A stretch of 64,000 nucleotides of DNA from Klebsiella ornithinolytica NBRC 105727 = ATCC 31898 (lineage in GTDB: Bacteria; Pseudomonadota; Gammaproteobacteria; Enterobacterales; Enterobacteriaceae): positions 186,001-250,000 of the forward strand of contig NZ_BCYR01000007.1 in assembly GCF_001598295.1 (NCBI RefSeq), read 5' to 3'. Under the pieces are notes generated by a model. The model saw nothing but the letters and a program-made list of their open reading frames with translations. It had not been told where the DNA came from and ran no database searches. A program made the position numbers and the translations under genes. Below, in pieces: positions 8,319 to 16,398 of the stretch (the stretch's first letter is position 1; the number at the start of each line of letters is the position of its first letter).

Positions 8319-9095
8319 TTAAGCAAATGCCAGCGTCGGGACATCAACCGCACTGGCGCCGCCGTCGGCAACCAGCGTCGCACCGCTGATAATCGACGCC
8401 TGCGGGGAACAGAGGAACTGGCAGGCGAGCGCAATCTCCTGCGCGCTGGCCGGGCGGCGCAGCGGGACGTCGCGACACACCTGCTGATAGGCCTGCTCAA
8501 GGCTGATCCCCTGCGCGTCCATCAGCGGCTGCATCTCCTCATCGGCCATCGGCGTAGTCACCCAGCCGGGGCAAATGGCGTTGGCGCGTACGCCTTGCGG
8601 GCCATAGTCCCGCGCGACTGAACGCATCAGGCCCATCACTGCATGTTTGGCGGTGACGTAGCCGCAGGCCTGCGGTCCGGCGGCGAGGGAGGCGATCGAG
8701 GCGACAAACAGCACGTTGCCGCGTCGGGCAATCAGCGATGGCAGGCAGGCGCGGACGCTGGCAAACGCGCTGTTGAGATTGCTCTCCAGCGCCGCACGCC
8801 AGTGCCGGTCGCTGGTCTCCACGACGGCGCCGTTGCCCATGCCGCCCGCGCTACAGATTAAAACGTCGATATGGCCCGCGCGTTCGAGAATCGTCGGCAG
8901 CAGATGAGCCTGCCACTCATCGCCGCTGGCGGCATCGCCCGCCAGCGCCAGCGCGCCGGTCTCTTCCGCCAGCGCCTGCAAAGGGGCAAGACGGCGGCCG
9001 GTAATGAACACCGTCTCGCCCGCCGCCGCCATCAGTCGTGCACAGGCGGCGCCAATCCCGGTGCCACCGCCGGTAATCACTACCACTCTACTCAT
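8319..9095 (-). CDS. moaE: Short-chain dehydrogenase/reductase MoaE
   Basis: 258-residue classical SDR. Motifs: TGGGTGIG cofactor loop (residues 8-15), NNAG-equivalent CSAGG, catalytic Ser in VASIAS, and the YVTAK Tyr/Lys pair, followed by ICPGWVTTPM and the C-terminal VADGGASAVD. All catalytic positions are present. It is the first gene of a two-gene unit with moaF. It lies 85 bases after atsA on the same strand, and a copy of the putative regulator palindrome (9151-9168) sits 56-73 bases before its start, which argues for its own regulated promoter. The name rests on the known Klebsiella moaE-moaF pair next to atsBA; the substrate is unknown (presumably an alcohol or aldehyde from aromatic amine or sulfate ester breakdown). 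Confidence 0.75.
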   Translation of the reverse strand: MSRVVVITGGGTGIGAACARLMAAAGETVFITGRRLAPLQALAEETGALALAGDAASGDEWQAHLLPTILERAGHIDVLICSAGGMGNGAVVETSDRHWRAALESNLNSAFASVRACLPSLIARRGNVLFVASIASLAAGPQACGYVTAKHAVMGLMRSVARDYGPQGVRANAICPGWVTTPMADEEMQPLMDAQGISLEQAYQQVCRDVPLRRPASAQEIALACQFLCSPQASIISGATLVADGGASAVDVPTLAFA

Positions 9096-9150
9096 CGTTT
9101 CTCTCCCAACACGCCTGCTTTGTACCTTAGAAAGGGGATATGCTCCCGGC

Positions 9151-9168
9151 TATCGCCCGAAAGAACGA
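9151..9168. promoter_or_regulatory. Putative MoaR-type operator, copy 1 (before moaEF)
   Basis: TATCGCCCGAAAGAACGA is an imperfect palindrome matching four other intergenic sites (12373, 17974, 19812, 19829). It lies between atsA and moaE. Assignment to the LuxR-type regulator is an inference. Confidence 0.5.
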
Positions 9169-9180
9169 TCGCCGGATGAA

Positions 9181-10914
9181 TCAATCGTGCTGCGGCGCCG
9201 GTATCGCCTGTGGCGCCGCAACGGGTTTCATGGTCTGAGGATCCACCGCGAGGTAGCGACCGGTTTTCGCGTCGATGCCGACATAGTCGATGGCTTTGCC
9301 GTCGGCGTGAACCACCATGGTGCGACCGGCAAACGCCGCGTAATCCTGACTCATGGTCTGCACCCGCTGCGGATATTGTGCGGCGACATCATGGGTTTCC
9401 AGCGGGTCCTGCTTAAGATTGAACAGCCCCCACGGCGCGTCGCCCGCCTGCGGGAAGGTTTTTACCAGCCGCCGCAGCTTCCAGTCACCGTCAATCCAGG
9501 CCGCCTGGTTATGCAGCTCGACGCCGTAGCGGGAGCGCGGCGGCTGTAAGCTTTCGCCGGTCAGATAGCGTTTAAAGCTGACGCCGACCATCGGCAGGAC
9601 CGGTTTTTTCGCCAGCGCTTTCGTGGCATCGATACCGGCGAACTCATAGAGGGTGGGCGCGACGTCATACACCGCCATGGTGGTGGCGTCGATTTTGCCG
9701 CTATGGACAATCCCGGGCCCGGCAATCATAAAGTCGGTATTGATGCCGCCCTGGCCGCTGGTGGTTTTGTGGTAGCGCGCGTAAGGGGCGTTGCTGACGT
9801 TCGCCCAGTGCGGGCCATAGGAGACGAACGAACCTTTGCGGCCAATATTCTCGTAGCGATTGTCGAACTGCTTCCAGAACGCGGGTTCTGATTCGTAGTA
9901 AAAGCCTTCTGCCGGGTTAGCGCCGTTATCGGTTAAAAAGATCAGCAGCGTATTTTTATCCCGCCCGGTTTGCTTCAGCGTTTCCATCACCGTACCGATC
10001 TGCGCATCCATGTTGGCAATCATCGCGGCGTATACCTGCATCACTTTCGCGGTGTATTTTTGCTGCTCCGGCGTCAGTGCCGCCCACTCTTTATCGAGAT
10101 CCAGCCCAGGAAGCGGCGTGTCGTCATGGAGAATACCTGACGCCTTCAGACGGGCAATTCGCTGGCGATAAACTTCGCCATAGCCCTGCTCGTACTGACC
10201 TTTAAAACGGGAAATCCATTCATCCGGCGCCTGCAGCGGGTCGTGGGGGGCGGTAAAGGCCAGCCAGGCAAAAACCGGCTGTTCCGACGGCGTTTCTTTG
10301 ATCCACTGGTTCATCTGGGCGGCGTAGGCCTCGCTGGAGTAAAAGTCGGCGGGGAGCGAAACCCGCTGGCCGTCGCGGGTGTAGTAGGTGTGGAAGGCTT
10401 CGACGGTACCCAGCGGTATCGCATCGTCAAAATGGCTGGTGCCGCCGCCCATAAAGGCGAACGAGTGGCGAAAGCCCCGATCGTTTGGCGTGGCGCCGGG
10501 TACAAAGCCGAGGTGCCATTTCCCGGTCATCAGCGTGTTATAGCCGGCATCTTTAAATCGTTCGGCCATGGTAGTGACGCGATCGGTGAGGCGCAGTTCA
10601 TACCCCTCTTTGCCAAGGGTGCTGTCATACCACCACATTCCGCCCATGCCGGCCTGCTGGTTAGTATTCCCGGTCAACAGCATCGAACGGGCAGGGGCTG
10701 ACATCGGCGACGTGTAGTACTGGCTCATGCGCACGCCCTGTTCGGCCATCGCCTGCAGGTTAGGCGTCGGGATTTCACCGCCGAAGGGGCTGATATCGGA
10801 ATACCCCATATCGTCGGCGATAATCACGATGATGTTGGGGCGCTCGGTTTGCGCGCTGTGCGCTGCGCCGGAGAGGATCATGCTCAGCGCGGCGGCCACT
10901 GTTTTTTTCTTCAC
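9181..10914 (-). CDS. atsA: Periplasmic arylsulfatase AtsA (serine-type)
   Basis: 577-residue type I sulfatase that hydrolyses aryl sulfate esters to a phenol and sulfate. It has a signal peptide ([20 protein letters not shown]), then [20 protein letters not shown] with the calcium-binding Asp pair. The modification motif SAPAR begins at Ser72 ([12 protein letters not shown]): a serine, not a cysteine, is converted to formylglycine, as known for the Klebsiella enzyme. Further family motifs are [17 protein letters not shown] and LTDNGANP. It follows atsB by 76 bases on the same strand; AtsB performs the Ser oxidation. Expression is known in Klebsiella to respond to sulfur limitation and to monoamines. 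Confidence 0.93.
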   Translation of the reverse strand: MKKKTVAAALSMILSGAAHSAQTERPNIIVIIADDMGYSDISPFGGEIPTPNLQAMAEQGVRMSQYYTSPMSAPARSMLLTGNTNQQAGMGGMWWYDSTLGKEGYELRLTDRVTTMAERFKDAGYNTLMTGKWHLGFVPGATPNDRGFRHSFAFMGGGTSHFDDAIPLGTVEAFHTYYTRDGQRVSLPADFYSSEAYAAQMNQWIKETPSEQPVFAWLAFTAPHDPLQAPDEWISRFKGQYEQGYGEVYRQRIARLKASGILHDDTPLPGLDLDKEWAALTPEQQKYTAKVMQVYAAMIANMDAQIGTVMETLKQTGRDKNTLLIFLTDNGANPAEGFYYESEPAFWKQFDNRYENIGRKGSFVSYGPHWANVSNAPYARYHKTTSGQGGINTDFMIAGPGIVHSGKIDATTMAVYDVAPTLYEFAGIDATKALAKKPVLPMVGVSFKRYLTGESLQPPRSRYGVELHNQAAWIDGDWKLRRLVKTFPQAGDAPWGLFNLKQDPLETHDVAAQYPQRVQTMSQDYAAFAGRTMVVHADGKAIDYVGIDAKTGRYLAVDPQTMKPVAAPQAIPAPQHD

Positions 10915-10990
10915 TACCGGGTCTCCTGTTCAGGATCGGGGATTCATCGCGCCCGAAGATGAAGGCGGCGCGACCATGGAAAAATGTCGG

Positions 10991-12178
10991 TTAGCGCGTC
11001 GCCCGACTGTCGATAAAGCGGGCGCGCCAGGCGCGCAGGCCGTTCAGATCGCGGGAGTAGGGGCGCAGCGGAGCAAGAATTTCGCTAAAAAAATGGAAGT
11101 AGCCGGCGCACAGCCGGTTGTAGCCGGCGTCGTTAAGATGGGCCGGACAGCCGCCCTGGCAGACTATTTTTACCGCGCACTGCTGACACTCCCGGCGTCG
11201 GCTTTTTTCGCTGCCGAAGGGCAGGCGGGTCGCGCTGTCCACCGCCTGAGCCAGCGGGCGGTCGTCGAGCTGGCCAAGATGATGCCGGTCGTTAATCAGG
11301 TGATCGCAGGCGTAGAGCCGGCCGTCGGGCTCCATCACCAGGTTGCTGCCGCAGCGAGCGGCATGGACGCAGGTGGCGCTGGTATGGCTAAAATATTGCC
11401 CCCACGCCTGCTCAATATTCATCACAAAAACCCGCCCGATATCGTCGCGCTTACGCCACTGGCGCCAGATAGCGACCATAAAGCGCCCCCAGTTATCGGC
11501 GCTGAGCCGGTAGCCCTGCGCCAGGGCATCGCCTTCGCTCATCAGCGGCTGAAACTGCAGGTAGCGGGCGCCAAGACTGACAATATGGTCGTAAATGGAG
11601 GCCGCGTGCCGGGTCATCTCGTCGTGGACCACCACCAGTAAATTAAATTCCACCTGATGCCGGTGCAGCAGAGCGATGCCGCGCAGCGCCGCCGGGTAGC
11701 TGGCCTGGCCGCGTTTATCCGGACGATGGTGGTTTTGCAGTGTTTCACTGCCTTCCAGACTGACGCCGACCGTGAAGTGATGTTCCCGGAACAGGCGGCA
11801 CCACGCATCGTTGATGAGCGTGGCGTTGGTTTGCAGGCTGTTGCTGATGGTGACGCCCGCGGGGGCATAGCGCTGCTGCAGCGCCAGCGCCTTCTGATAA
11901 AACCGCAGTCCGGCCAGCAGCGGTTCGCCGCCTTGCCAGACGAAATTAATCTCCCGGGCCCCGGCCGGTTGGGCGGCAATATAGCGGCGGATAAACGACT
12001 CCAGCGTCGCATCGTCCATTTTCCGCACCGGGGTATCGCCCTGTGGGTAATAACAGTAACGGCAGGCAAGGTTGCAGGCCGGGCCAATGGGTTTGATCAA
12101 AAGATGAAAGGGCACCGTTGCCCGAGGCTCCATAGCCAGCGGAATTTGCTGCTGGCGTAGTGCGGCGATATTCAGCAT
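10991..12178 (-). CDS. atsB: Anaerobic-type sulfatase-maturating radical SAM enzyme AtsB
   Basis: 395-residue cytoplasmic enzyme that oxidises Ser72 of AtsA to formylglycine before export. The radical SAM cluster motif CNLACRYC gives Cys35, Cys39 and Cys42. NFVWQGGEPLLAGL is the conserved GGEP region. The C-terminal SPASM domain has CVHAARCGSNLVMEPDGRLY, ACDHL, then ECQQCAVKIVCQGGCPAH and a late Cys, providing ligands for two auxiliary [4Fe-4S] clusters. It is the first gene of atsBA. Its promoter region is the AT-rich 478 bases up to the divergent regulator gene, which carries a copy of the shared palindrome. Confidence 0.93.
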   Translation of the reverse strand: MLNIAALRQQQIPLAMEPRATVPFHLLIKPIGPACNLACRYCYYPQGDTPVRKMDDATLESFIRRYIAAQPAGAREINFVWQGGEPLLAGLRFYQKALALQQRYAPAGVTISNSLQTNATLINDAWCRLFREHHFTVGVSLEGSETLQNHHRPDKRGQASYPAALRGIALLHRHQVEFNLLVVVHDEMTRHAASIYDHIVSLGARYLQFQPLMSEGDALAQGYRLSADNWGRFMVAIWRQWRKRDDIGRVFVMNIEQAWGQYFSHTSATCVHAARCGSNLVMEPDGRLYACDHLINDRHHLGQLDDRPLAQAVDSATRLPFGSEKSRRRECQQCAVKIVCQGGCPAHLNDAGYNRLCAGYFHFFSEILAPLRPYSRDLNGLRAWRARFIDSRATR

Positions 12179-12656
12179 CGTTTTGATCCTGTCCGGTTAA
12201 GTTATTTTATTTGCCATTCTGGCGCGGGGCAGCACTCCGTCTCCGGTTAATTTTTTCGGCCTGCGGTCCTGTTTGGGCAGCAGAAAAACCTACGCTTCCC
12301 TGCAGAGTTAAGCGCCTGATGAAAATGACCTGAGTGTTATTTATCAGGTATAGAGGAGTCGTTGAAAAAGACTATCGTTCTAAAGGACGAGTTCGGCGCT
12401 GAAAAGCGTGAGAATGTGAAGCGCGCGGCGCCAGGGGATAAAGTTAATAACTTTTGTTTATGTTTTAATATTAGGTCGATAACACAACGCTATGCGCAAT
12501 AATAATGTTTTAAATAACAGTGTGTTAAATAAAATTTTGCAACCAATATCACATTGTTAATATGTTAATGATTGTGTTACTTAAATGTGAAATGTATGCT
12601 TCTTGTATCGTTGGTCATCCGCGTTTAACGCACTTTCACCTCGACGGGAGGGGATC
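12179..12656. promoter_or_regulatory. Divergent control region between atsB and the LuxR-type regulator
   Basis: 478 bases without a gene. The half nearest the regulator (about 12430-12600) is markedly AT-rich against a GC-rich background, typical of an H-NS-sensitive promoter. The part nearest atsB contains the palindrome at 12373-12390. Tandem TGTG/TCACA-like half sites (for example around 12536-12552 and 12570-12592) could bind CRP, but none is a good full match. No small ORF or RNA gene is supported. Confidence 0.5.
12373..12390. promoter_or_regulatory. Putative MoaR-type operator, copy 2 (atsB / regulator)
   Basis: TATCGTTCTAAAGGACGA, an inverted repeat with half-sites CGTTCT and AGGACG. 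It lies 195 bases before the atsB start and 267 bases before the regulator start, so it could serve atsBA, autoregulation or both. Confidence 0.55.
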
Positions 12657-13340
12657 ATGTCTGCTTTATTAAAAGCCAGTCGTAATGATGCGATAATTGC
12701 CCGTTGTTTACAGACTATTTCACAGTTAATTCCACTGTCGTCGGCGGTGTTTTATCGGGTCAATCATCGTTTAAAACCAGAACACTATATTTTGCATAAT
12801 ATTTCTGCGAATACGCACCAGCAATATCTGGAGTGTTTTCAGCCGTTAGATCCGCTGCTGCCGTCCCGCTTTAGCCATCAGGCAATTACCATGGCGGCGA
12901 TGACGCCAGGCCTCTGTGACCGTAACCGTCATTACTATCATGAGTTTATGTTGCCGAATAATGTTCGCGACATGACCGAAGTGTTTATTCGCCGCGACCG
13001 ACGGATTATTGCCGGTATCTCCTTAATGCGCGACGTCGCTTTCTCCAGCGAAGAGCGTCTGCGCGCCCAGGCGGTGCTACCGCTGGTGGAGCTGGCCATC
13101 CACGATTGTCTCCAGGAAGAGGAAGATCTGCCGGCGATGCTGACGGCGAAAGAGCGTGAAATTGTTGGCATGGTCCGCGAAGGGGCCAGTAATAAGCTGA
13201 TTGCTCGTCAGCTGGATATTTCTCTCTCCACGGTGAAGACCCACCTACGCAATATTTTTGCCAAGACCGAAGTGGTCAATCGTACCGAGCTCGTTTCCCG
13301 AACCTGGATGCCATCCGCTCAGCGCACGCTGCATCTGTAA
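12657..13340 (+). CDS. moaR: LuxR-type transcriptional activator, probably MoaR
   Basis: 227-residue regulator. The C-terminal ~60 residues form a LuxR/GerE helix-turn-helix: LTAKEREIVGMVREGASNKL, IARQLDISLSTVKTHLRNIF and AKTEVVNRTEL. The N-terminal ~150 residues form a sensory domain without the conserved Asp pocket of response regulators, so it probably senses a small molecule. Position next to atsBA and size fit MoaR, the positive regulator of the Klebsiella monoamine regulon; the identity is inferred from context. The ATG at 12657 has GGGAGGGG before it; an upstream in-frame ATG at 12603 lacks a ribosome site. A terminator follows at 13364. Confidence 0.7.
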   Translation: MSALLKASRNDAIIARCLQTISQLIPLSSAVFYRVNHRLKPEHYILHNISANTHQQYLECFQPLDPLLPSRFSHQAITMAAMTPGLCDRNRHYYHEFMLPNNVRDMTEVFIRRDRRIIAGISLMRDVAFSSEERLRAQAVLPLVELAIHDCLQEEEDLPAMLTAKEREIVGMVREGASNKLIARQLDISLSTVKTHLRNIFAKTEVVNRTELVSRTWMPSAQRTLHL

Positions 13341-13363
13341 TCTGACTCATCGCATCCCGCGCG

Positions 13364-13384
13364 CGCCGCCGACCGCGGCGTTTT
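13364..13384 (+). terminator. Terminator after the LuxR-type regulator
   Basis: A 6-base stem, CGCCGC/GCGGCG, with a 5-base loop, then TTTT. It separates the regulator from the MFS-deacetylase unit. Confidence 0.6.
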
Positions 13385-13457
13385 CCTGATGCCTGACGGT
13401 ATCACTCCCTGGACTGCTGCCCGGGGGGAGACTTTTTTGACTGGAGCACGCACCACG

Positions 13458-14648
13458 ATGTCGAGTACGCCTGTTGCCGAAAAGCTGTTATCCCAGCCGT
13501 CCGGGCTGGTTTTCACCGCCCGCCTGCTGGCGGCCATCGTCATTTTCGCTGCCGTTGCGCCGGGGATTCTGATGACCGCGCCAGCGGTCGCGGCGCAGTT
13601 GGCCAGCGAATGGCAGCTGACGCCGGCAGAGATTGGCTATCTTTTCTCCGCCGAACTCGGCGCCATGAGCCTTGCGACGCTGCCCGCATGGTGGTGGATG
13701 AGTCGTCTGAACTGGCGCCGCGTGGCCCTGTGCGCCTGCGCGGTGTTTCTCGTCGCCAATCTTGTCTCGGCGGCGGTCAGTCAATACGAAACGCTGCTGA
13801 TCGCCCGCTTCATCGCCTCGCTGGCGGGGGGCACCCTGATGATCCTGTGTATCAGCTGTGCGGCCGGGACGGCCAATCCTTCCCGGGTGTATGCCTTCTG
13901 GGTGCTGGGACAACTGCTGCTGGGAATGGTGGGACTGCTGGTGTTACCCGCCCTGTTTGCCAGCTTTGGCCTGAAGGTGGTGTATCTGATCCTCGCCGCT
14001 ATCATGCTCTGCTGTCTGCCGCTGGTCCCGGCCTTTCCTCAGCGCTTTCAGCCGATGTCGGCCTCTTCCCGCCAGCCGCCCGCGGCCGCACCGCGACGTA
14101 AGCTGTGCGCGGTGCTGGCGATCCTCACGTTTTATATCAGCCTCAGCGCGGTGTGGACTTTTATCGGCACCATCGGCAGCGCGGCGGGATTGACCGCGGC
14201 GCAAATTGGCATGGTGCTGGCGGCTGCGACGGTGTGCGGCATTATCGGCGCGGGCGGCGCCGCTCTGCGCGGCACGCGGCGCCCGGACCGGATACCGGTC
14301 TGGCTGGGCTACGGCCTGCTGATTCTCAGCATTGTGCTGCTGGTCAGTCATCCGCTGCTGGTGCGCTTCGCGCTGGCCGCGCTGCTGTTCAAATTCACCT
14401 GGACCTTTGTTCTGCCTTTTATTCTCGCGCGCGTTGCCGGGCTGGATAACAACGGTCGCCTGATGAACAGCATCAATCTGGTGATTGGCGGCGGAATGGC
14501 GGCCGGTCCGGCGCTGGCCGGGGCGCTGCTACAACGTTTTTCCAGCGCCGATGCGCTGCTTGCGGCGGCAGGCGGCTGCGCGCTGATCTCAGCAGGATTA
14601 ATTCTGGCGGCATCGTCCGCCGGGAAGAGTGAGCCAACGGGAGGATAG
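13458..14648 (+). CDS. MFS transporter linked to deacetylase
   Basis: 396-residue major facilitator with about 12 hydrophobic segments (first at residues ~20-38, AAIVIFAAVAPGILMTAPAV). WWWMSRLNWRRVALCACAVF is the loop 2-3 region, and a long central cytoplasmic loop (QRFQPMSASSRQPPAAAPRR) separates the two six-helix halves. The start at 13458 is preferred (GGAG 10 bases before it); an in-frame start at 13389 would add a non-hydrophobic leader with a poor ribosome site. It is translationally coupled to the deacetylase gene: the next ribosome site lies inside its last codons. The substrate is unknown; an acetylated amine or its product would fit the context. Confidence 0.72.
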   Translation: MSSTPVAEKLLSQPSGLVFTARLLAAIVIFAAVAPGILMTAPAVAAQLASEWQLTPAEIGYLFSAELGAMSLATLPAWWWMSRLNWRRVALCACAVFLVANLVSAAVSQYETLLIARFIASLAGGTLMILCISCAAGTANPSRVYAFWVLGQLLLGMVGLLVLPALFASFGLKVVYLILAAIMLCCLPLVPAFPQRFQPMSASSRQPPAAAPRRKLCAVLAILTFYISLSAVWTFIGTIGSAAGLTAAQIGMVLAAATVCGIIGAGGAALRGTRRPDRIPVWLGYGLLILSIVLLVSHPLLVRFALAALLFKFTWTFVLPFILARVAGLDNNGRLMNSINLVIGGGMAAGPALAGALLQRFSSADALLAAAGGCALISAGLILAASSAGKSEPTGG

Positions 14649-14649
14649 A

Positions 14650-15765
14650 GTGAAAAGAAAAACCGGTTTCTTCTTTGATGAACGTTGTTTCTGGCACAGT
14701 ACCGGCCTGCATGCGGTGACGCTACCGGTCGGCGGCTGGGTACAACCTCCGGCAGGGGGCGGCCATGCGGAATCGCCGGAGACCAAGCGTCGGATGAAAA
14801 ACCTGATGGATGTCGCGGGGCTGACTGCGCAGCTTCAGCTACGCGGCGGCGCGGCCGCCGGCGAGGAGGATCTGCGCCGCATTCACCCGGCACATTATCT
14901 GGAGCGCTTTAAGGCGATCAGCGATAGCGGCGGCGGTCTGCTGGGCAAAGAGGCGCCGCTGGGGCCGGGCAGCTATGAAATTGCCTGCCTTTCTGCCGGG
15001 CTGGCCTGTGCCGCGGTTGAGGCGGTGCTGAGCGGCGAGCTGGATAATGCCTACTCTCTGTCGCGGCCGCCGGGCCACCACTGCCTGCCGGATCAATCGA
15101 TGGGCTTCTGTTTTCTTGCCAACATTCCCATTGCCGTGGAGCGGGCGAAGGCGCGGTTCGGGCTGGGTAAAGTGGCGATCCTCGACTGGGATGTGCACCA
15201 CGGCAACGGTACGCAACATATCTACCTGCATCGTGACGATGTGCTGACAATCTCGCTGCACCAGGACGGCTGTTTCCCACCGGGCTATGCCGGAGAGGAA
15301 GATCGCGGCACCGGTGCCGGCGAAGGTTACAACATTAACGTTCCGCTGATGGCCGGCGCAGGGGACGACGGCTGGCGCTATGCGCTGGAAACGATCGTGC
15401 TGCCGGCGCTGGCGCGTTTTGAACCGGATCTGATTATCGTCGCCTGCGGTTACGATGCCAACGCTATGGATCCGCTGGCGCGAATGCTGCTCCACAGCGA
15501 TAGTTTCCGCGCCATGACCGAACGGGTGCAGGAGGCGGCCGATCGTCTGTGCGGCGGTAAGCTGGTGATGGTGCATGAAGGGGGCTATGCCGAATCCTAT
15601 GTACCGTTCTGCGGGCTGGCGGTGATGGAGGCGTTGAGCGGCGTGAAAACCGAGGTTGAGGATCCGCTGCTGGCGTTTATTCAGCAACAGCAACCGCGCG
15701 AGGCCTTTACCCGCTTTCAGCGCCAGGCGATTGACGAACTGGCGCACCGGTTTGGGCTGAAGTAA
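14650..15765 (+). CDS. Class II histone-deacetylase-fold amidohydrolase (acetylpolyamine type)
   Basis: 371-residue zinc amidohydrolase that should cleave acetyl groups from an acetylated amine or related amide. The deacetylase fold motifs are all present: LSRPPGHHCLPDQSMGFCFL (catalytic His pair), AILDWDVHHGNGTQHIYL (zinc Asp and His), LTISLHQDGCFPPGYAGEE, IIVACGYDANAMDPLARMLL (zinc Asp) and VMVHEGGYAESY (transition-state Tyr). Start is GTG at 14650, one base after the MFS stop, with GGAGG at 14640-14644 inside the MFS gene. Bacterial members act on acetylpolyamines or other small amides. The adjacent amine permease, amine oxidase and aldehyde dehydrogenase genes support an acetyl-amine substrate. 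Confidence 0.85.
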   Translation: MKRKTGFFFDERCFWHSTGLHAVTLPVGGWVQPPAGGGHAESPETKRRMKNLMDVAGLTAQLQLRGGAAAGEEDLRRIHPAHYLERFKAISDSGGGLLGKEAPLGPGSYEIACLSAGLACAAVEAVLSGELDNAYSLSRPPGHHCLPDQSMGFCFLANIPIAVERAKARFGLGKVAILDWDVHHGNGTQHIYLHRDDVLTISLHQDGCFPPGYAGEEDRGTGAGEGYNINVPLMAGAGDDGWRYALETIVLPALARFEPDLIIVACGYDANAMDPLARMLLHSDSFRAMTERVQEAADRLCGGKLVMVHEGGYAESYVPFCGLAVMEALSGVKTEVEDPLLAFIQQQQPREAFTRFQRQAIDELAHRFGLK

Positions 15766-15773
15766 TCTCCTTT

Positions 15774-15802
15774 CGCTTCTCCGCCAGGAAGGCGGAGAAG
15801 CG
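15774..15802. terminator. Bidirectional terminator between deacetylase gene and DUF3156-like gene
   Basis: A perfect 12-base stem, CGCTTCTCCGCC/GGCGGAGAAGCG, with an AGGAA loop lies between two convergent genes. It is the strongest hairpin in this block; T-runs are short on both sides. Confidence 0.7.
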
Positions 15803-15840
15803 CTCTCCTGTGTGAGACTACTTTTCACTTCTCTTTGATG

Positions 15841-16398
15841 TCACTTCTCTGTCGCCGTTTGCGCCATCCACTGACCGATCGCCTGATGCAGCATATTCAT
15901 AACGCTCAGCAGCAGCATCCGCTGATGTTTTTCGAGACGCAGATAGCGGCGCAGCGGCGGCATTTTGCAGACCACCTCGCTGGCGGCCCACGGCTCAATG
16001 CAGCAGCGCCAGCGCTGATTATCAATGGTTAAGGAGAAACGGCGGTAATCCAGTTCGCTTAATGTCTGCTGTAAACGCGGAAAACGGTTGAGGTAACGGG
16101 CGAGATCGGCGGCCGGTTTTGCCGCCCGGAAGGTCACCGGCTGGCGTTTAAGCCAGCCGGATTGATGGGCGCGAATGCTACCCTGAGCGGGCCGGGTGAC
16201 CGGCCCCTCGACGACAAATTCGCAGCTGTGAATGCTGGCCATAAACAGCCTTTTCTGGCGAACGCTGAAGGTGACGTCGGTGGTGGCGTTCAGGTGCAGC
16301 ACCGCACTGCGCTCGCTGAGCTTTTCGCTGTTCCAGCCGGCCAGGTCGCGCTGCACCGCATTCATCAGCGGGGTACTAAACGAGGGGACGGAGGGCAT
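15841..16398 (-). CDS. DUF3156-like protein of unknown function
   Basis: 185-residue predicted cytoplasmic protein without signal peptide or membrane segments. It is Arg/Trp-rich, with features such as SGWLKRQPVTFRAAKPAADL and a C-terminal helix (LRLEKHQRMLLLSVMNMLHQ). The size and genetic link to an amino-acid permease resemble the DUF3156 family, but this assignment is from memory of the family's habit rather than a clear motif. It overlaps the 3' end of the permease gene by 23 bases on the same strand, so the two are translated from one mRNA. Confidence 0.6.
   Translation of the reverse strand: MPSVPSFSTPLMNAVQRDLAGWNSEKLSERSAVLHLNATTDVTFSVRQKRLFMASIHSCEFVVEGPVTRPAQGSIRAHQSGWLKRQPVTFRAAKPAADLARYLNRFPRLQQTLSELDYRRFSLTIDNQRWRCCIEPWAASEVVCKMPPLRRYLRLEKHQRMLLLSVMNMLHQAIGQWMAQTATEK

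Noticed and set aside
8294-8500. N-terminal extension of moaF
   Set aside because: The extension lies inside moaE and is Arg-rich without homology; the ATG at 8293 has a proper ribosome site.
10727-11641. Open frame of 304 codons on the plus strand
   Set aside because: Runs across the atsA-atsB junction on the opposite strand; no motif and no ribosome site.
12607-12624. TATCGTTGG-like sequence as a sixth copy of the shared palindrome
   Set aside because: Only the first seven bases match; the centre and right half do not.
14839-15828. Open frame of 329 codons on the minus strand
   Set aside because: Opposite the deacetylase gene, which carries all catalytic motifs. No domain is visible in the antisense frame.
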